Of a stretch of DNA of 64,000 bases, positions 49,873-59,542 are shown one piece after another; within the stretch, counting starts at the first letter, position 1, and each line of letters begins with the position of its first letter. Below the pieces are notes generated by a model. The model was not told where the DNA came from, made no database searches, and saw only the letters and a list, made by a program, of their open reading frames with translations. The stretch is from Ruegeria intermedia (GTDB taxonomy: Bacteria; Pseudomonadota; Alphaproteobacteria; Rhodobacterales; Rhodobacteraceae). The translations under genes and the position numbers were made by a program. The stretch lies in NCBI RefSeq assembly GCF_900129345.1, contig NZ_FQVK01000014.1, positions 1 through 64,000 on the forward strand, in the 5' to 3' direction.

Positions 49873-50946
49873 TTACTGCGGAATTTCGCCTTCCAGGCCT
49901 TCGACATAGAAGTTCATGCCGGCCAGCGTGCCGTCATCGGCCACTTCACCCTCGGCCAGCCAGGGGCTGCCGTCCTGCTTGTTCAGCGGGCCGGTGAAGG
50001 GGTGATACTCGCCGGATGCGATCGCGTCCTTCAGGGCCAGTGCTTCCGCCTTTACGTCGGCCGGAACGGCCTCGGAGATCTCGCCGATCTCGACCATGCC
50101 TTCCTTGATGCCGTGCCAGGTGTTCACGCTTTCCCAGGTGCCGTCCATCACCGCCTGGGTGCGCGCGATGTAGTACGGCGCCCAGTTGTCAATGATCGAG
50201 CTGACGCGCGGCAGCGGAGCGTATTCGCTCATGTCCGAGGCTTGGCCGAAGGTGATGACGTTGCCGGCCTCTTGCGCGGCGGCCTGCGGCGCGGTCGAGT
50301 CGGTGTGCTGCAGGATGACGTCGGCGCCCTGTTCGATCAGAACCTTGGCGGCGTCGGCCTCTTTCGCCGGGTCGAACCAAGTGTAGGCCCAGACGATCTT
50401 GAACTGCACGTCCGGGTTGACCTTCTTGGCGTGGATATAGGCCGAGTTGATGCCGCGGATCACTTCGGGGATCGGGTAGGACCCGATGTAGCCGATGATG
50501 TTCGACTTGGTCATGCGCCCCGCGATGGTGCCCTGAACCGCGCGGCCTTCATAGAAGCGGGCCGAGTAGACCGACACGTTCGGCGCGGTCTTGTAGCCGG
50601 TGGCGTGCTCGAATTTTACGTTCGGGAATTTCTTGGCCACGTTGATGGTCGGGTCCATGTAGCCGAACGAGGTGGTAAAGATCAGATCGGCCCCTTCCAG
50701 CGCCATCTGGGTCATCACACGCTCGGCATCGGGGCCCTCGGGCACCGATTCCACGTACACGGTTTCGACCTTGTCGCCGAAATGCTTTTCGACCGCCTGG
50801 CGGCCCTTGTCGTGTTCATAGGTCCAGCCGCCGTCGCCCACCGGGCCGACATAGACGAAGCCGACCTTGGTCTTGTCCTCGGCCACGGCGCCCGTCGCCA
50901 AGCCCAGTGCCATGGCGGCGCTGGCCAGAAGTGAAGTGAATTTCAT
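49873..50946 (-). CDS. BMP-family ABC transporter substrate-binding protein
   Basis: The 357-residue precursor has a signal peptide MKFTSLLASAAMALGLATGA ending VAE, and the BMP fold: KVGFVYVGPVGDGGWTYEHD, GADLIFTTSFGYMDP, NIIGYIGSYPIPEVIRGINS and EGMVEIGEISEAVP. BMP/PnrA proteins bind purine nucleosides or related compounds in the periplasm. It is the last gene of the xdhABC-transporter operon, 35 bases after a permease gene. ATG at 50946 is chosen because it starts the signal peptide. Purine or urate-like cargo is inferred from the xdh genes. Confidence 0.88.
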   Translation of the reverse strand: MKFTSLLASAAMALGLATGAVAEDKTKVGFVYVGPVGDGGWTYEHDKGRQAVEKHFGDKVETVYVESVPEGPDAERVMTQMALEGADLIFTTSFGYMDPTINVAKKFPNVKFEHATGYKTAPNVSVYSARFYEGRAVQGTIAGRMTKSNIIGYIGSYPIPEVIRGINSAYIHAKKVNPDVQFKIVWAYTWFDPAKEADAAKVLIEQGADVILQHTDSTAPQAAAQEAGNVITFGQASDMSEYAPLPRVSSIIDNWAPYYIARTQAVMDGTWESVNTWHGIKEGMVEIGEISEAVPADVKAEALALKDAIASGEYHPFTGPLNKQDGSPWLAEGEVADDGTLAGMNFYVEGLEGEIPQ

Positions 50947-50981
50947 CGAGTTACTCCCCAAGTTGGTACAGTTGGCCCCAC

Positions 50982-51902
50982 CTAGTGCGAGGCATGGAAG
51001 ATGCGGCCCAGTGAGGCAGGTGCCCTGCTCTTGTCGGCCGAAAGGATCACGAGCACAAGGATCGTAATGATGTAGGGCGACATTGCCAGATACTCGACGG
51101 GGATGGCAACGCCCGCTGCCTGCAAATTCAGCTGCAGAACGGTGATGCCGCCGAACAGATAGGCACCCAGCAAGGTGCGCCAGGGTTTCCAGCTGGCAAA
51201 GACCACCAGCGCCAATGCGATCCAGCCGACGCCGGCGGTCATGCCTTCGGTCCACTGTGGCACCCGGATCAGGCTGATATAGGCCCCGCCCAGTCCCGCG
51301 CAGGCGCCGCCGAACAGGAGGGCCAGAACGCGGATGCGCACCACCTTGTAGCCCAGCGCATGGGCGGCATCGTGGTTTTCGCCCACCGCGCGCAGGATCA
51401 GGCCGGCGCGGGTGTATTTCAACATCGCCCACACCCCTGCGGTCAGCGCGATGCCGACGTACAGGATCGGATCATGCTGGAACAGGATCGGGCCGATCAC
51501 CGGCAGGTCGCTCAGGACGGGGATGTGGATATCGCCCATACTGGGGGGTTTGATGCCCACGTAGCTTTGGCCCAACAGCGCGCTGAGGCCCAGGCCGAAC
51601 AGGGTCAGGGCCAGTCCGCTGGCCACCTGGTTGGCCAGTGCGAACTGGGTCAGCAGCACGAACAGCAGCGACAGCAGCGCGCCGCCCATGGCCGCCGCCA
51701 CGAAACCCAGCCAGGGCGAGCCGGTCTCGACCGAGATCGCAAAGCCGCTGATCGCGCCCACGATCATCATGCCCTCGACGCCAAGGTTCAGCACGCCGGC
51801 CTTCTCGACGACCAGCTCTCCGATCGCAGCCAGCAACAGCGGAGTGGCCGCCACCATCAGCGAGGCGATCAGCAGAATGGGGTTGATTTCACCAAGGTTC
51901 AT
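50982..51902 (-). CDS. ABC transporter permease (BMP/nucleoside type), second subunit
   Basis: The 306-residue protein has eight or so hydrophobic segments and motifs of the BPD_transp_2 family (LVVEKAGVLNLGVEGMMIVG, then YTRAGLILRAVGENHDAAHA). ATG at 51902 gives MNLGEINPILLIASLMVAAT, one base away from the preceding stop. It pairs with the 360-residue permease to make the membrane channel driven by the double ATPase encoded upstream. Substrate follows the operon context, probably purines. Confidence 0.88.
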   Translation of the reverse strand: MNLGEINPILLIASLMVAATPLLLAAIGELVVEKAGVLNLGVEGMMIVGAISGFAISVETGSPWLGFVAAAMGGALLSLLFVLLTQFALANQVASGLALTLFGLGLSALLGQSYVGIKPPSMGDIHIPVLSDLPVIGPILFQHDPILYVGIALTAGVWAMLKYTRAGLILRAVGENHDAAHALGYKVVRIRVLALLFGGACAGLGGAYISLIRVPQWTEGMTAGVGWIALALVVFASWKPWRTLLGAYLFGGITVLQLNLQAAGVAIPVEYLAMSPYIITILVLVILSADKSRAPASLGRIFHASH

Positions 51903-51903
51903 G

Positions 51904-52986
51904 TCACGCCACCTCGCTGCGGGCCGCACGGATGCGGTAGTTGGTCAATAGGTCGAAGGCCAGCAGGAAGAACAGCAGCATCCCCTGGAACACCTGAATC
52001 GCGGCCGCGGGCAGGCCCAGCTGAGACTGCGCGATCTCGCCGCCGATATAGGTCAGCGCCATCAGGCCGCCCGCCAGAAGGATGCCGATGGGATGCAGGC
52101 GGCCCAGGAAAGCCACGATGATGGCGGTAAACCCGTAGCCCACGTTGAAGTCGATGCTGACCACACCCGACGGGCCGGACACTTCGAACATGCCTGCCAG
52201 CCCCGCCAGGGCACCCGAAACCCCCAGGCAGAACAGGATCAGCCGGGGCGGGTTCACGCCCGCGAATTTTGCTGCGCGCGGGGCCTCGCCCGTCAGGCGG
52301 ATGTGAAAGCCCAGCATGTGCCGGTTCAGCAGGACATAGGCAAAGATCACCGAGACGAAGGCCGCAACCACGCCCCAGTGCATACCGGACCCCGCGATCA
52401 GTTCGGCGTTGTGGGCGGCGTCATAGGATTGCAGGTTGCGCGAGCCGGGAAAGCCAAAGCCTTCGGGGTTTTTCAGCAGCCCCAGCGAGACCGAGGCCAG
52501 GAATTGCTCGGCCACATAGACCAGCATCAGCGAGACAAGGATCTCGTTGGTGCCGAAGCGCACTTTCAGAAAGGCCGGGATCATCGCCCAGATCCAGCCA
52601 CCGAAGGCCCCGGCAATGACCATCAGCGGAAATACATACCAGGCATCCAGCGGATAGAAGGCCAGCCCGACACCCGCGCCGAAGATCGCCCCCATGATGT
52701 ACTGCCCTTCGGCGCCGATATTCCAGATCCCGGCGCGAAAGCCCAGCGACAGCCCGATGGCGATCAGGACCAGCGGCGCGCCTTTCACCAGCAATTGAGG
52801 CCGGTAGTAGAATGAGAACTCGCCGAACAGGGGCTCCCAGAAGATCGTGCCGATCGCCTCGACGGGGTTTTTGCCCAAGATGGCGAACAACAGCCCCCCG
52901 AACACCATCGTGGCCACCACCGCCACCAGCGGCGTGGCGTAGGACCACGCCTTGGACGGCTGTGGCCGTTTCTCCAGCACGATCAT
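51904..52986 (-). CDS. ABC transporter permease (BMP/nucleoside type), first subunit
   Basis: The 360-residue protein shows BPD_transp_2 features: a long first membrane segment (YATPLVAVVATMVFGGLLFA), LVLIAIGLSLGFRAGIWNIG followed by AEGQYIMGAIFGAG, and NEILVSLMLVYVAEQFL. The conserved GIWNIGAEGQ is the classic permease signature of nucleoside-type BMP transporters. It starts 63 bases after the ATPase gene and is followed by the second permease with a one-base gap. One operon with xdhABC is likely. Confidence 0.88.
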   Translation of the reverse strand: MIVLEKRPQPSKAWSYATPLVAVVATMVFGGLLFAILGKNPVEAIGTIFWEPLFGEFSFYYRPQLLVKGAPLVLIAIGLSLGFRAGIWNIGAEGQYIMGAIFGAGVGLAFYPLDAWYVFPLMVIAGAFGGWIWAMIPAFLKVRFGTNEILVSLMLVYVAEQFLASVSLGLLKNPEGFGFPGSRNLQSYDAAHNAELIAGSGMHWGVVAAFVSVIFAYVLLNRHMLGFHIRLTGEAPRAAKFAGVNPPRLILFCLGVSGALAGLAGMFEVSGPSGVVSIDFNVGYGFTAIIVAFLGRLHPIGILLAGGLMALTYIGGEIAQSQLGLPAAAIQVFQGMLLFFLLAFDLLTNYRIRAARSEVA

Positions 52987-53049
52987 CCCGTCATCCCCCT
53001 GCCTGTTTCATCTTTGTTGTTTTCTGCGGGCCGCAGGCTGCGCCGACGT

Positions 53050-54567
53050 TCATACATGCGCCACCTCCATGCCATGCGCGCCGCCCATCATCAGGCCGAT
53101 CTCCTCGACCGTCAGCCCGGCGGTTGGACGCGGCGTGCTCAGCCGCCCCTCGTTCAGCGCGGCGAAACTGTCGGAAATCTCCATCAACTCGTCGAGGTCC
53201 TGGCTGATGCAGACCACGGCCGTACCCTGGGCCGCAAGGTCCAGTATGGCCTGCCGGATCGCGGCGGCCGCGGCGGCATCGACCCCCCAGGTCGGCTGGT
53301 TCACCACCAGAACCTCGGGGTTCTGCAGCACCTCGCGGCCGATCACGAATTTCTGCAGGTTGCCGCCCGACAGCGACCGCGCGGCGTTCTCGGGGCCGGG
53401 CGTGCGGACGTCGAAGGATTTGATGATCCGTTCGGCGAACACCCGGGCGTCGCTCCATTTCAGAAAGCCGCGGGTTTCAAGGTTTTCCCGCACCGATCCG
53501 GTCAACAGGGCGTTTTCAGTCAGGCTCATGTCCGGTGCCGCCGCATGACCCAGACGTTCCTCGGGTGCGGTCAGTACGCCCAGCTTGCGCCGAGCGGTCG
53601 GCCCCAGCCGGCCGATGGGCTGACCGTTGAACTTGATGGCGTCGGCCGCGGTCGTGATCTCGCCCGACAGCGCGCCCAGCAATTCGTCCTGCCCGTTGCC
53701 GGCGACGCCGCCGATGCCCAGAACCTCGCCCTTGCGCACGGTCAGATGCACGTTTTTCAGCGCTGTGCCGAACTCGGACGGAGACGGCACCGACAGGCCG
53801 GTCACATCCAACGCCACCGGGCCGAGCGCGCGCCCCGCGCGTTCCGGTGTCTGCAAGGCCGAGCCCACCATCAGTTCGGCCATGTCGCGGGCCGAGGTCT
53901 CGGCCGGCACGCATTCGCCCACGTTCTTGCCCAGCCGCAGAATGGTCGCGTGGTCGCACAGCGTACGGATCTCTTCCAGCTTGTGCGAGATGTACAGGAT
54001 CGAGGTGCCCTCCGAGCGCAGCTTTTTCAGTGTCTCGAACAGGATTTCCACCTCTTGCGGGGTCAGAACCGAAGTGGGTTCGTCCATGATCAGCAGCTTG
54101 GGGTCCTGCAGCAGGCAACGGATGATCTCGACCCGCTGGCGTTCGCCCGCGGACAGGTCGCCCACGGTCCGGTACGGGTCAAGCGGCAGGCCGTAATTTT
54201 CCGAGACCTCGCGGATGCGCGCAGCCAGATCGCCCATGGGCGGCGGGTTTTCCATGCCCAGGGCGATGTTCTCGGCCACGTTCAGCGCGTCGAACAGCGA
54301 GAAATGCTGGAACACCATCGCGATGCCGTCGGCGCGCGCTGCGCGCGGTTCGCTTGGAGCGTAGGGCTGGCCGCGCATCAACATCGTGCCGCTGTCGGGC
54401 TTGATCAGTCCATAGATCATCTTGACCAGGGTGGACTTGCCGGCGCCGTTCTCGCCCAGCAGGGCATGGACCTCACCGTCGCCGATATCAAAGGACACAT
54501 GGTCATTGGCCACGACGCCGGGATAGGCCTTGGTCAGCCCCTGCAGGCTCAGAAGTGGAATGGTCAC
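53050..54567 (-). CDS. Double-domain ABC transporter ATPase (nucleoside type)
   Basis: The 505-residue protein holds two ABC domains. The first has Walker A GENGAGKST, signature LSAGERQRVEIIRCL and Walker B LLIMDEPTSVLTPQE. The second has GVAGNGQDELLGALSG in place of a Walker A, as is usual for the inactive half, and signature LSGGNLQKFVIGREV. This is the layout of sugar/nucleoside ATPases working with BMP proteins. It overlaps xdhC by four bases, which links the transporter and xanthine dehydrogenase genes at the translation level. Confidence 0.9.
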   Translation of the reverse strand: MTIPLLSLQGLTKAYPGVVANDHVSFDIGDGEVHALLGENGAGKSTLVKMIYGLIKPDSGTMLMRGQPYAPSEPRAARADGIAMVFQHFSLFDALNVAENIALGMENPPPMGDLAARIREVSENYGLPLDPYRTVGDLSAGERQRVEIIRCLLQDPKLLIMDEPTSVLTPQEVEILFETLKKLRSEGTSILYISHKLEEIRTLCDHATILRLGKNVGECVPAETSARDMAELMVGSALQTPERAGRALGPVALDVTGLSVPSPSEFGTALKNVHLTVRKGEVLGIGGVAGNGQDELLGALSGEITTAADAIKFNGQPIGRLGPTARRKLGVLTAPEERLGHAAAPDMSLTENALLTGSVRENLETRGFLKWSDARVFAERIIKSFDVRTPGPENAARSLSGGNLQKFVIGREVLQNPEVLVVNQPTWGVDAAAAAAIRQAILDLAAQGTAVVCISQDLDELMEISDSFAALNEGRLSTPRPTAGLTVEEIGLMMGGAHGMEVAHV

Positions 54568-55499
54568 GCGCTCTGGTCCTTCTTCAAGTCATTCTGCCGG
54601 GCGGGGCGCAGGATCTGTGCCGCCACACCGATTGCGATCATCTGCGGGTGCTTGCCCAGGGCCGGGTCCCCGATGGGGCAGGTGATCCGGCCGATCTGCG
54701 CCGGTGAATGCCCCAGCGCGGCAAGGCGCGAACGGAATCGCGCCCATTTCGTAGCCGAGCCGATCAGCCCCGCAAAGCGAAAACCGTGCGTCAGCAGCCG
54801 GTTGCACAGTTCAAGATCCAGATTGTGTGAATAAGTCAGCACCAGATGTTCGGCGTCGCGCGGCACATGTTGCACCAGTTCGGCCGGTTTCGCCGCAGGC
54901 ACGACCGCCACGCCGGCGGGGACCGTGCCGGGAAACCGATCGGGCGCGGTGTCCACCCAGGTGATTGCCAGATCGGGCAGGGGGGCCATCACATCGACCA
55001 GCGCCCGCCCCACATGGCCGGCCCCCCAGATCCACAGCTGGCGGTGGGGGCTGTGCACCGGTTCGACCATCCAGCCGTCGATCAGTTGTGGCTCGGGGCG
55101 TATGCCCTGGTTGCGGGCCTGTGCCAGCAGACGTTTCACCGAAAGCGGCATCGGCCCTTCCGCGACCGGGCGGGCGATCACTTCGGGGTCCAATTGCGCG
55201 ACAGCTTCCGCGTCATAGACCTCGCTCAGCAGCGTAACGGCGCCGCCGCAGCATTGCCCAAGGTCCGGCCCCAGCGCATGTCGGGACAGGCGGGACCGGT
55301 CCTGCTGGGCTCGGGCCGCCTCGGCCGCCTGAAACTCGAGCGTGCCGCCGCCGATCGTGCCCGACTGTCCTCCGTCCCAGACCAGCATCGCAGCGCCGAC
55401 CTCGCGCGGGGACGACCCGCGTATTGCCGCGATGACCACGCGTGTCACCTTGCCGTGTTTTCTGACCGCCTCCCTCAATGCCTCCCGGTCAAATCCCAT
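54564..55499 (-). CDS. xdhC: Xanthine dehydrogenase accessory protein XdhC
   Basis: The 311-residue protein has the XdhC/CoxI pattern: VVIAAIRGSSPREVGAAMLV near the start, GTIGGGTLEFQAA, the NAD-like segment LWIWGAGHVGRALVDVMAPL, VLTYSHNLDLELC and FAGLIGSATKWARFRSRL, ending with TCPIGDPALGKHPQMIAIGV. XdhC binds and sulfurates the molybdenum cofactor and inserts it into XdhB. It starts on the xdhB stop (one-base overlap) and overlaps the ATPase gene downstream. Confidence 0.92.
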   Translation of the reverse strand: MGFDREALREAVRKHGKVTRVVIAAIRGSSPREVGAAMLVWDGGQSGTIGGGTLEFQAAEAARAQQDRSRLSRHALGPDLGQCCGGAVTLLSEVYDAEAVAQLDPEVIARPVAEGPMPLSVKRLLAQARNQGIRPEPQLIDGWMVEPVHSPHRQLWIWGAGHVGRALVDVMAPLPDLAITWVDTAPDRFPGTVPAGVAVVPAAKPAELVQHVPRDAEHLVLTYSHNLDLELCNRLLTHGFRFAGLIGSATKWARFRSRLAALGHSPAQIGRITCPIGDPALGKHPQMIAIGVAAQILRPARQNDLKKDQSA

Positions 55500-57841
55500 C
55501 AGGTGCCTCCACGCAGGCGTTGAATGGCACGCCAGACTTCTTCGGCCGTAGCCGGAGCGTTCAGCGCCGGATACCCGTCGCCACAGGCCGCCACCGCGTT
55601 CGACAGCGCCAGCCAGGCCGAGATCCCCAGCATGAAGGGCGGCTCACCCACCGCCTTCGAGCGATAGATCGTGTCCTCGCGGTTCGCGCCGTCCCAGAGC
55701 GCCACGTTGAAGACGCCCGGCCGGTCCGAGCAGGCCGGAATCTTGTAGGTCGATGGCGCATGGGTACGCAGCCGGCCCTTGTCGTCCCAGACCAGTTCCT
55801 CGGTCGTCAGCCAGCCCGCGCCCTGCACATAGCCGCCTTCGACCTGCCCGATATCCAGCGCCGGATTCAGCGAGGCGCCGGCATCATGCAGGATATCCGC
55901 CCGCAGAATCCGGTTTTCCCCGGTCAGGGTATCCACCGCCACCTCGGTCACCGCCGCGCCATAGGCGAAGTAATAGAACGGACGCCCCCGGCCCTTGATC
56001 CGGTCCCACTCGATCTTGGGCGTCTTGTAGAACCCCGTCGCCGACAGGCTGACACGCCCCTGATAGGCCAGCGCCGCAGCTTCGGCAAAGCTGTAGCGGG
56101 CATCACCCACCTCGACATGGCCATCGGCAAACCGCACGCTGGCCGGATCGGCCTGATGCCGTTCGGCCAGAAATGCCGCCATCCGGTCGCGGATCGTGTC
56201 ACAGGCGGCCTTCACGGCCATCCCGTTCAGATCGCTGCCGGACGAGGCCGCCGTGGCCGAAGTGTTCGGCACCTTGGCGGTATCCGTCGCGGTGATCTTC
56301 ACCATCTCCAGCGGAATGCCGAACCGCGCGGTCGCGACCTGCGCCACCTTCTGAAACAGGCCCTGGCCCATTTCGGTGCCGCCATGGTTCAGATGCACCG
56401 AGCCATCCTGATACACATGCACCAGCGCCCCGGCCTGGTTCAGGTGGGTCAGGGTAAAGGAGATCCCGAATTTCACCGGCGAAAAGGCGATGCCCTTCTT
56501 GATCACGCGGTTCTCGGCATTCCACGCCGCGACCGCCGCCTTGCGCGCGGCATAGTCGCTTGACGCCAGCAGGGCCTCGGTCATCCCGTGCAGCTCGAAA
56601 TCCTCGACCACCTGCCCGTAAGGCGTGGTATTCTCCTTCATCTTTTCGGAAATACTCCGGGGGGAGGCCGCAGGCCGGGGGGCAGCGCCCCCCTCGACCG
56701 CAGCCGCATAATAATTCCGCCGCCGCAGCTCGACCGGGTCCAGCCCCAGCACATGCGCCGCGTGATCCATCACGCGCTCGATCCCCACCATGCCCTGCGG
56801 CCCGCCAAAGCCGCGATAGGCGGTGGCCGATTGCGTGTTTGTCTTCAGCCGATGGCTCTCGATCCGCGCATTGGGCAGCAGATAGGCATTGTCGGCATGC
56901 AGCATTGCCCGGTCGGCCACCGGCAGCGACAGGTCCTGTGCCCAGCCGCAGATGGCGTAGTGCTTGAACGAGACCCCCTGAACGCGCCCCTCCGCGTCGA
57001 ACCCGGCCTTGTAGCTGATGCGAAACGCATGTCGCTTGCCGGTGATGATCATGTCATCGTCACGGTCATAGCGCATCTTGCAGGCCTTGCCGGTTGCGCG
57101 GGCGGCCACGGCGCAGGCCACTGCCAAAGCGTTGCCCTGACTTTCCTTGCCGCCAAACCCTCCGCCCATGCGGCGGGTCTCGACCCGGACGGCGTGCATC
57201 GGAACACCCAGAGCGTCGGCCACTTTGTGCTGAATCTCGGTCGGGTGCTGGGTCGAGGAATGCACCAGCATGTCGCCCCCCTCGTTCGGCACCGCCAGCG
57301 CGGCCTGACCTTCCAGGTAGAAATGCTCCTGCCCGCCGATCTCGAACGTGCCTTCGACCACATGCGCCGCCTGCGCGATGGCCGCATCGGCATCGCCCTT
57401 GGCGTAGATCCGCGGGCCGTCCTCGAACCGGCTGTCGGCGGCCAGGGCCTCCTCGATGGTCAGAATGGGCGTTTCCTCGGCATAGTCGATCTTGCCCAGC
57501 CGCGCCGCCTTGCGCGCCGCCAGATGGCTGGTGGCAACGACCAGAAACACGGGCTGGCCGACATAGTGAACCGTCCCGTCCGCCAGCAGCGGCTCGTCAT
57601 GGACCGAGGGCGAGACGTCATTGGCAAAGGGCAGGTCCTCGGCGGTCATCACCATGACGACGCCCTCGGCGGCCTTCACCGCCGACAGGTCCATCGCCGT
57701 GATCCGGCCCTTGGCGATCGGGCTCAGGCCGAAGGCCAGGTGCAGCGTGCCCCTGGGCGTCGGGATGTCATCCACGTATCGCGCGGTGCCCGACACATGC
57801 AGCGGGGCGGCGTCATGGGGCAGGGGCCTGGTCACGCTCAT
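55499..57841 (-). CDS. xdhB: Xanthine dehydrogenase large (molybdopterin) subunit XdhB
   Basis: The 780-residue protein has the molybdopterin-subunit features: [86 protein letters not shown], and near the end [20 protein letters not shown]. It oxidises hypoxanthine and xanthine to urate with XdhA. Residues about 384-403 ([20 protein letters not shown]) are an extra segment coded by an intergenic-type repeat (see 56635-56693); the normal sequence resumes at [15 protein letters not shown]. The gene overlaps xdhA by four bases. The insertion sits between surface-type segments and may be tolerated. Confidence 0.92.
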   Translation of the reverse strand: MSVTRPLPHDAAPLHVSGTARYVDDIPTPRGTLHLAFGLSPIAKGRITAMDLSAVKAAEGVVMVMTAEDLPFANDVSPSVHDEPLLADGTVHYVGQPVFLVVATSHLAARKAARLGKIDYAEETPILTIEEALAADSRFEDGPRIYAKGDADAAIAQAAHVVEGTFEIGGQEHFYLEGQAALAVPNEGGDMLVHSSTQHPTEIQHKVADALGVPMHAVRVETRRMGGGFGGKESQGNALAVACAVAARATGKACKMRYDRDDDMIITGKRHAFRISYKAGFDAEGRVQGVSFKHYAICGWAQDLSLPVADRAMLHADNAYLLPNARIESHRLKTNTQSATAYRGFGGPQGMVGIERVMDHAAHVLGLDPVELRRRNYYAAAVEGGAAPRPAASPRSISEKMKENTTPYGQVVEDFELHGMTEALLASSDYAARKAAVAAWNAENRVIKKGIAFSPVKFGISFTLTHLNQAGALVHVYQDGSVHLNHGGTEMGQGLFQKVAQVATARFGIPLEMVKITATDTAKVPNTSATAASSGSDLNGMAVKAACDTIRDRMAAFLAERHQADPASVRFADGHVEVGDARYSFAEAAALAYQGRVSLSATGFYKTPKIEWDRIKGRGRPFYYFAYGAAVTEVAVDTLTGENRILRADILHDAGASLNPALDIGQVEGGYVQGAGWLTTEELVWDDKGRLRTHAPSTYKIPACSDRPGVFNVALWDGANREDTIYRSKAVGEPPFMLGISAWLALSNAVAACGDGYPALNAPATAEEVWRAIQRLRGGT
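56635..56693. repeat. Intergenic-type GC-rich repeat inside xdhB, in frame
   Basis: On the minus strand the bases read GGGGGGCGCTGCCCCCC (a perfect seven-base-arm palindrome), then CGGCCTGCGGCCTCCCCCCG and GAGTATTTCCGAAAAGATGA. This looks like the dispersed element usually found between genes in Rhodobacteraceae, and is related to the 44058-44245 arms. Here it is read through in frame as about 20 residues of XdhB. Confidence 0.65.
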
Positions 57842-59199
57842 GCCGACACCTCCAGCACGTTGGTCAACTCGCCCTGATCCTCGGCGAAATAGCGTTCCAG
57901 CATCGCCCTGGCCGTCTCCAGCCGGTATTCGGCCGAGGCGCGCATGTCGGTCAGCGGCGTGAAGTCCCTGTCAAACGCCGGCAGCGCGGCCTGAACGGTC
58001 TCGTGCGTCCACGTCTTGCCGACCAAGGCGGCCTCGACCGCCGCGGCGCGTTTCGGGATGCCCGCCATGCCGCCGAAGGCGATGCGCGCCTGCGCCACGA
58101 CGCCATCCGACAGGGTGACGTTGAAGCAGCCGCATACGGCCGAGATATCCTGATCGAAGCGCTTGCTCAGCTTGTAGCATTTCAGCCGGTCCGCCTGACG
58201 CGGAAAACTCACCGCCTCGACGAACTCGCCGGGCGCGCGGTCCTGCTTGCCGTAATCGACAAAGAAATCCTCCAGCGGGATCGACCGCCGCGCGTCCCCC
58301 TTGCGCAGATGCAGCGTGGCCCCCAGCGCGATCAGCGCGGGCGGGTTGTCCCCGATGGGCGAGCCGTTGGCGATATTGCCGCCCACCGTGGCCGCATGGC
58401 GCACCTGCACGCTGGCATAGCGCCGGATCATCTCGGCATAGGAGGGATGCAGATCGGCCATCGCCGCGCCCATGCGGTTCATGTCCACCATCGCGCCGAT
58501 GCGCACCTCGTCGTCCGTAATGACAATGTCCTTCAGATCGTCGCATCCGCCCAGAAAGATCACCGGGTCCAGGTCGCGCAACTGCTTGGTCACCCACAGG
58601 CCCACATCCGTGGCCCCCGCCACCAGAGTCGCCTCGGGATGGGCGGCATAGACCTCGGCCAGTTCGTCGGACGAACGCGGCATCATCGGCGAGGCGGGCT
58701 CGACCGCGACCGGCTTGTCCCTGACCCAGACCGGCACGGGCTGGCCTTCGACGGCCTTCGCCGCGCGGATGATCGGCGCGTAGCCGGTGCAGCGGCACAG
58801 GTTGCCGGCCAGCTGCGTGTCGTGATCGGTCGCGCCATTGGCGTGGCTGGCCACCATCGACATCACGAAACCCGGCGTGCAGAACCCGCATTGCGAGCCG
58901 TGATGCTCGACCATCGCCTGCTGCACCGGGTGCATCTGGCCGTCGGGGCCACTCGCGCCCTCGACGGTGCGCACTGCCTTGCCATGCAGCTGCGGCAGAA
59001 ACAGGATGCAGGCATTCAGCGCCTTGGCGCCGCTTTCATCCGTCACCATCACGGTGCAGGCGCCGCAGTCGCCCTCGTTGCAGCCTTCCTTGGTGCCTGT
59101 CAGGCCGCGATCCTCGCGCAGCCAATCCAGCAATGTGGCCGTCGGATCGATATCCGCCAGCTCCACAGTCTCTCCGTTCAGAAGAAACGTGATGTTCAT
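57838..59199 (-). CDS. xdhA: Xanthine dehydrogenase small (FeS/FAD) subunit XdhA
   Basis: The 453-residue protein begins with a [2Fe-2S] ferredoxin domain ([13 protein letters not shown], Cys40, 45 and 48), goes on with the second cluster domain ([14 protein letters not shown] and [14 protein letters not shown]), and ends with the FAD domain ([40 protein letters not shown]). It carries electrons from the molybdenum centre to FAD and NAD. ATG at 59199 starts [20 protein letters not shown]; the longer frame upstream is not protein-like. It is the first gene of the seven-gene operon and is divergent from dnaE. Confidence 0.93.
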   Translation of the reverse strand: MNITFLLNGETVELADIDPTATLLDWLREDRGLTGTKEGCNEGDCGACTVMVTDESGAKALNACILFLPQLHGKAVRTVEGASGPDGQMHPVQQAMVEHHGSQCGFCTPGFVMSMVASHANGATDHDTQLAGNLCRCTGYAPIIRAAKAVEGQPVPVWVRDKPVAVEPASPMMPRSSDELAEVYAAHPEATLVAGATDVGLWVTKQLRDLDPVIFLGGCDDLKDIVITDDEVRIGAMVDMNRMGAAMADLHPSYAEMIRRYASVQVRHAATVGGNIANGSPIGDNPPALIALGATLHLRKGDARRSIPLEDFFVDYGKQDRAPGEFVEAVSFPRQADRLKCYKLSKRFDQDISAVCGCFNVTLSDGVVAQARIAFGGMAGIPKRAAAVEAALVGKTWTHETVQAALPAFDRDFTPLTDMRASAEYRLETARAMLERYFAEDQGELTNVLEVSA

Positions 59200-59542
59200 T
59201 CCAGAAACCCGTCGCGTTACCCCGTTGCGCCCATGGGTGCCCTCTCTCGATGCGACGTAGAGAAAGAAGCGGGCTTGTAGCTTGCCGAAAGATGTTAGAA
59301 ACAGCGCCGGACGGCTGGCAAGAAAAACCGCCCCAGGAATGCAACATTCCGCCTTGGCCCGTTGGGCGGTTGGATCGCGGTATTTGTTCATATTGTTGAA
59401 GATAAACGGTTTTTCTCGTCGATGGCCCAGTTGCGGCTGAAGCACCTTCTGAAAAAACCGAATAATCGCTGATTATTGTTTGGGCAACCCGCCGGTATCC
59501 TTCTGTCTTTTGCACGCGCGCCGAGTGGGATAGCCTGCGCCC
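59200..59542. promoter_or_regulatory. Divergent promoter region between xdhA and dnaE
   Basis: The 343 bases between the two starts are locally AT-rich and should hold both promoters. AATAATC-GCT-GATTATT at 59461-59477 is a perfect 17-base inverted repeat and a possible operator. CGGTTTTT (59407-59414) and AAAAAACCG (59452-59460) form a wider inverted pair around it. No known purine-regulator motif was recognised, and the spacing to the xdhA start is long (about 260 bases), so the site may belong to dnaE instead. Confidence 0.4.
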
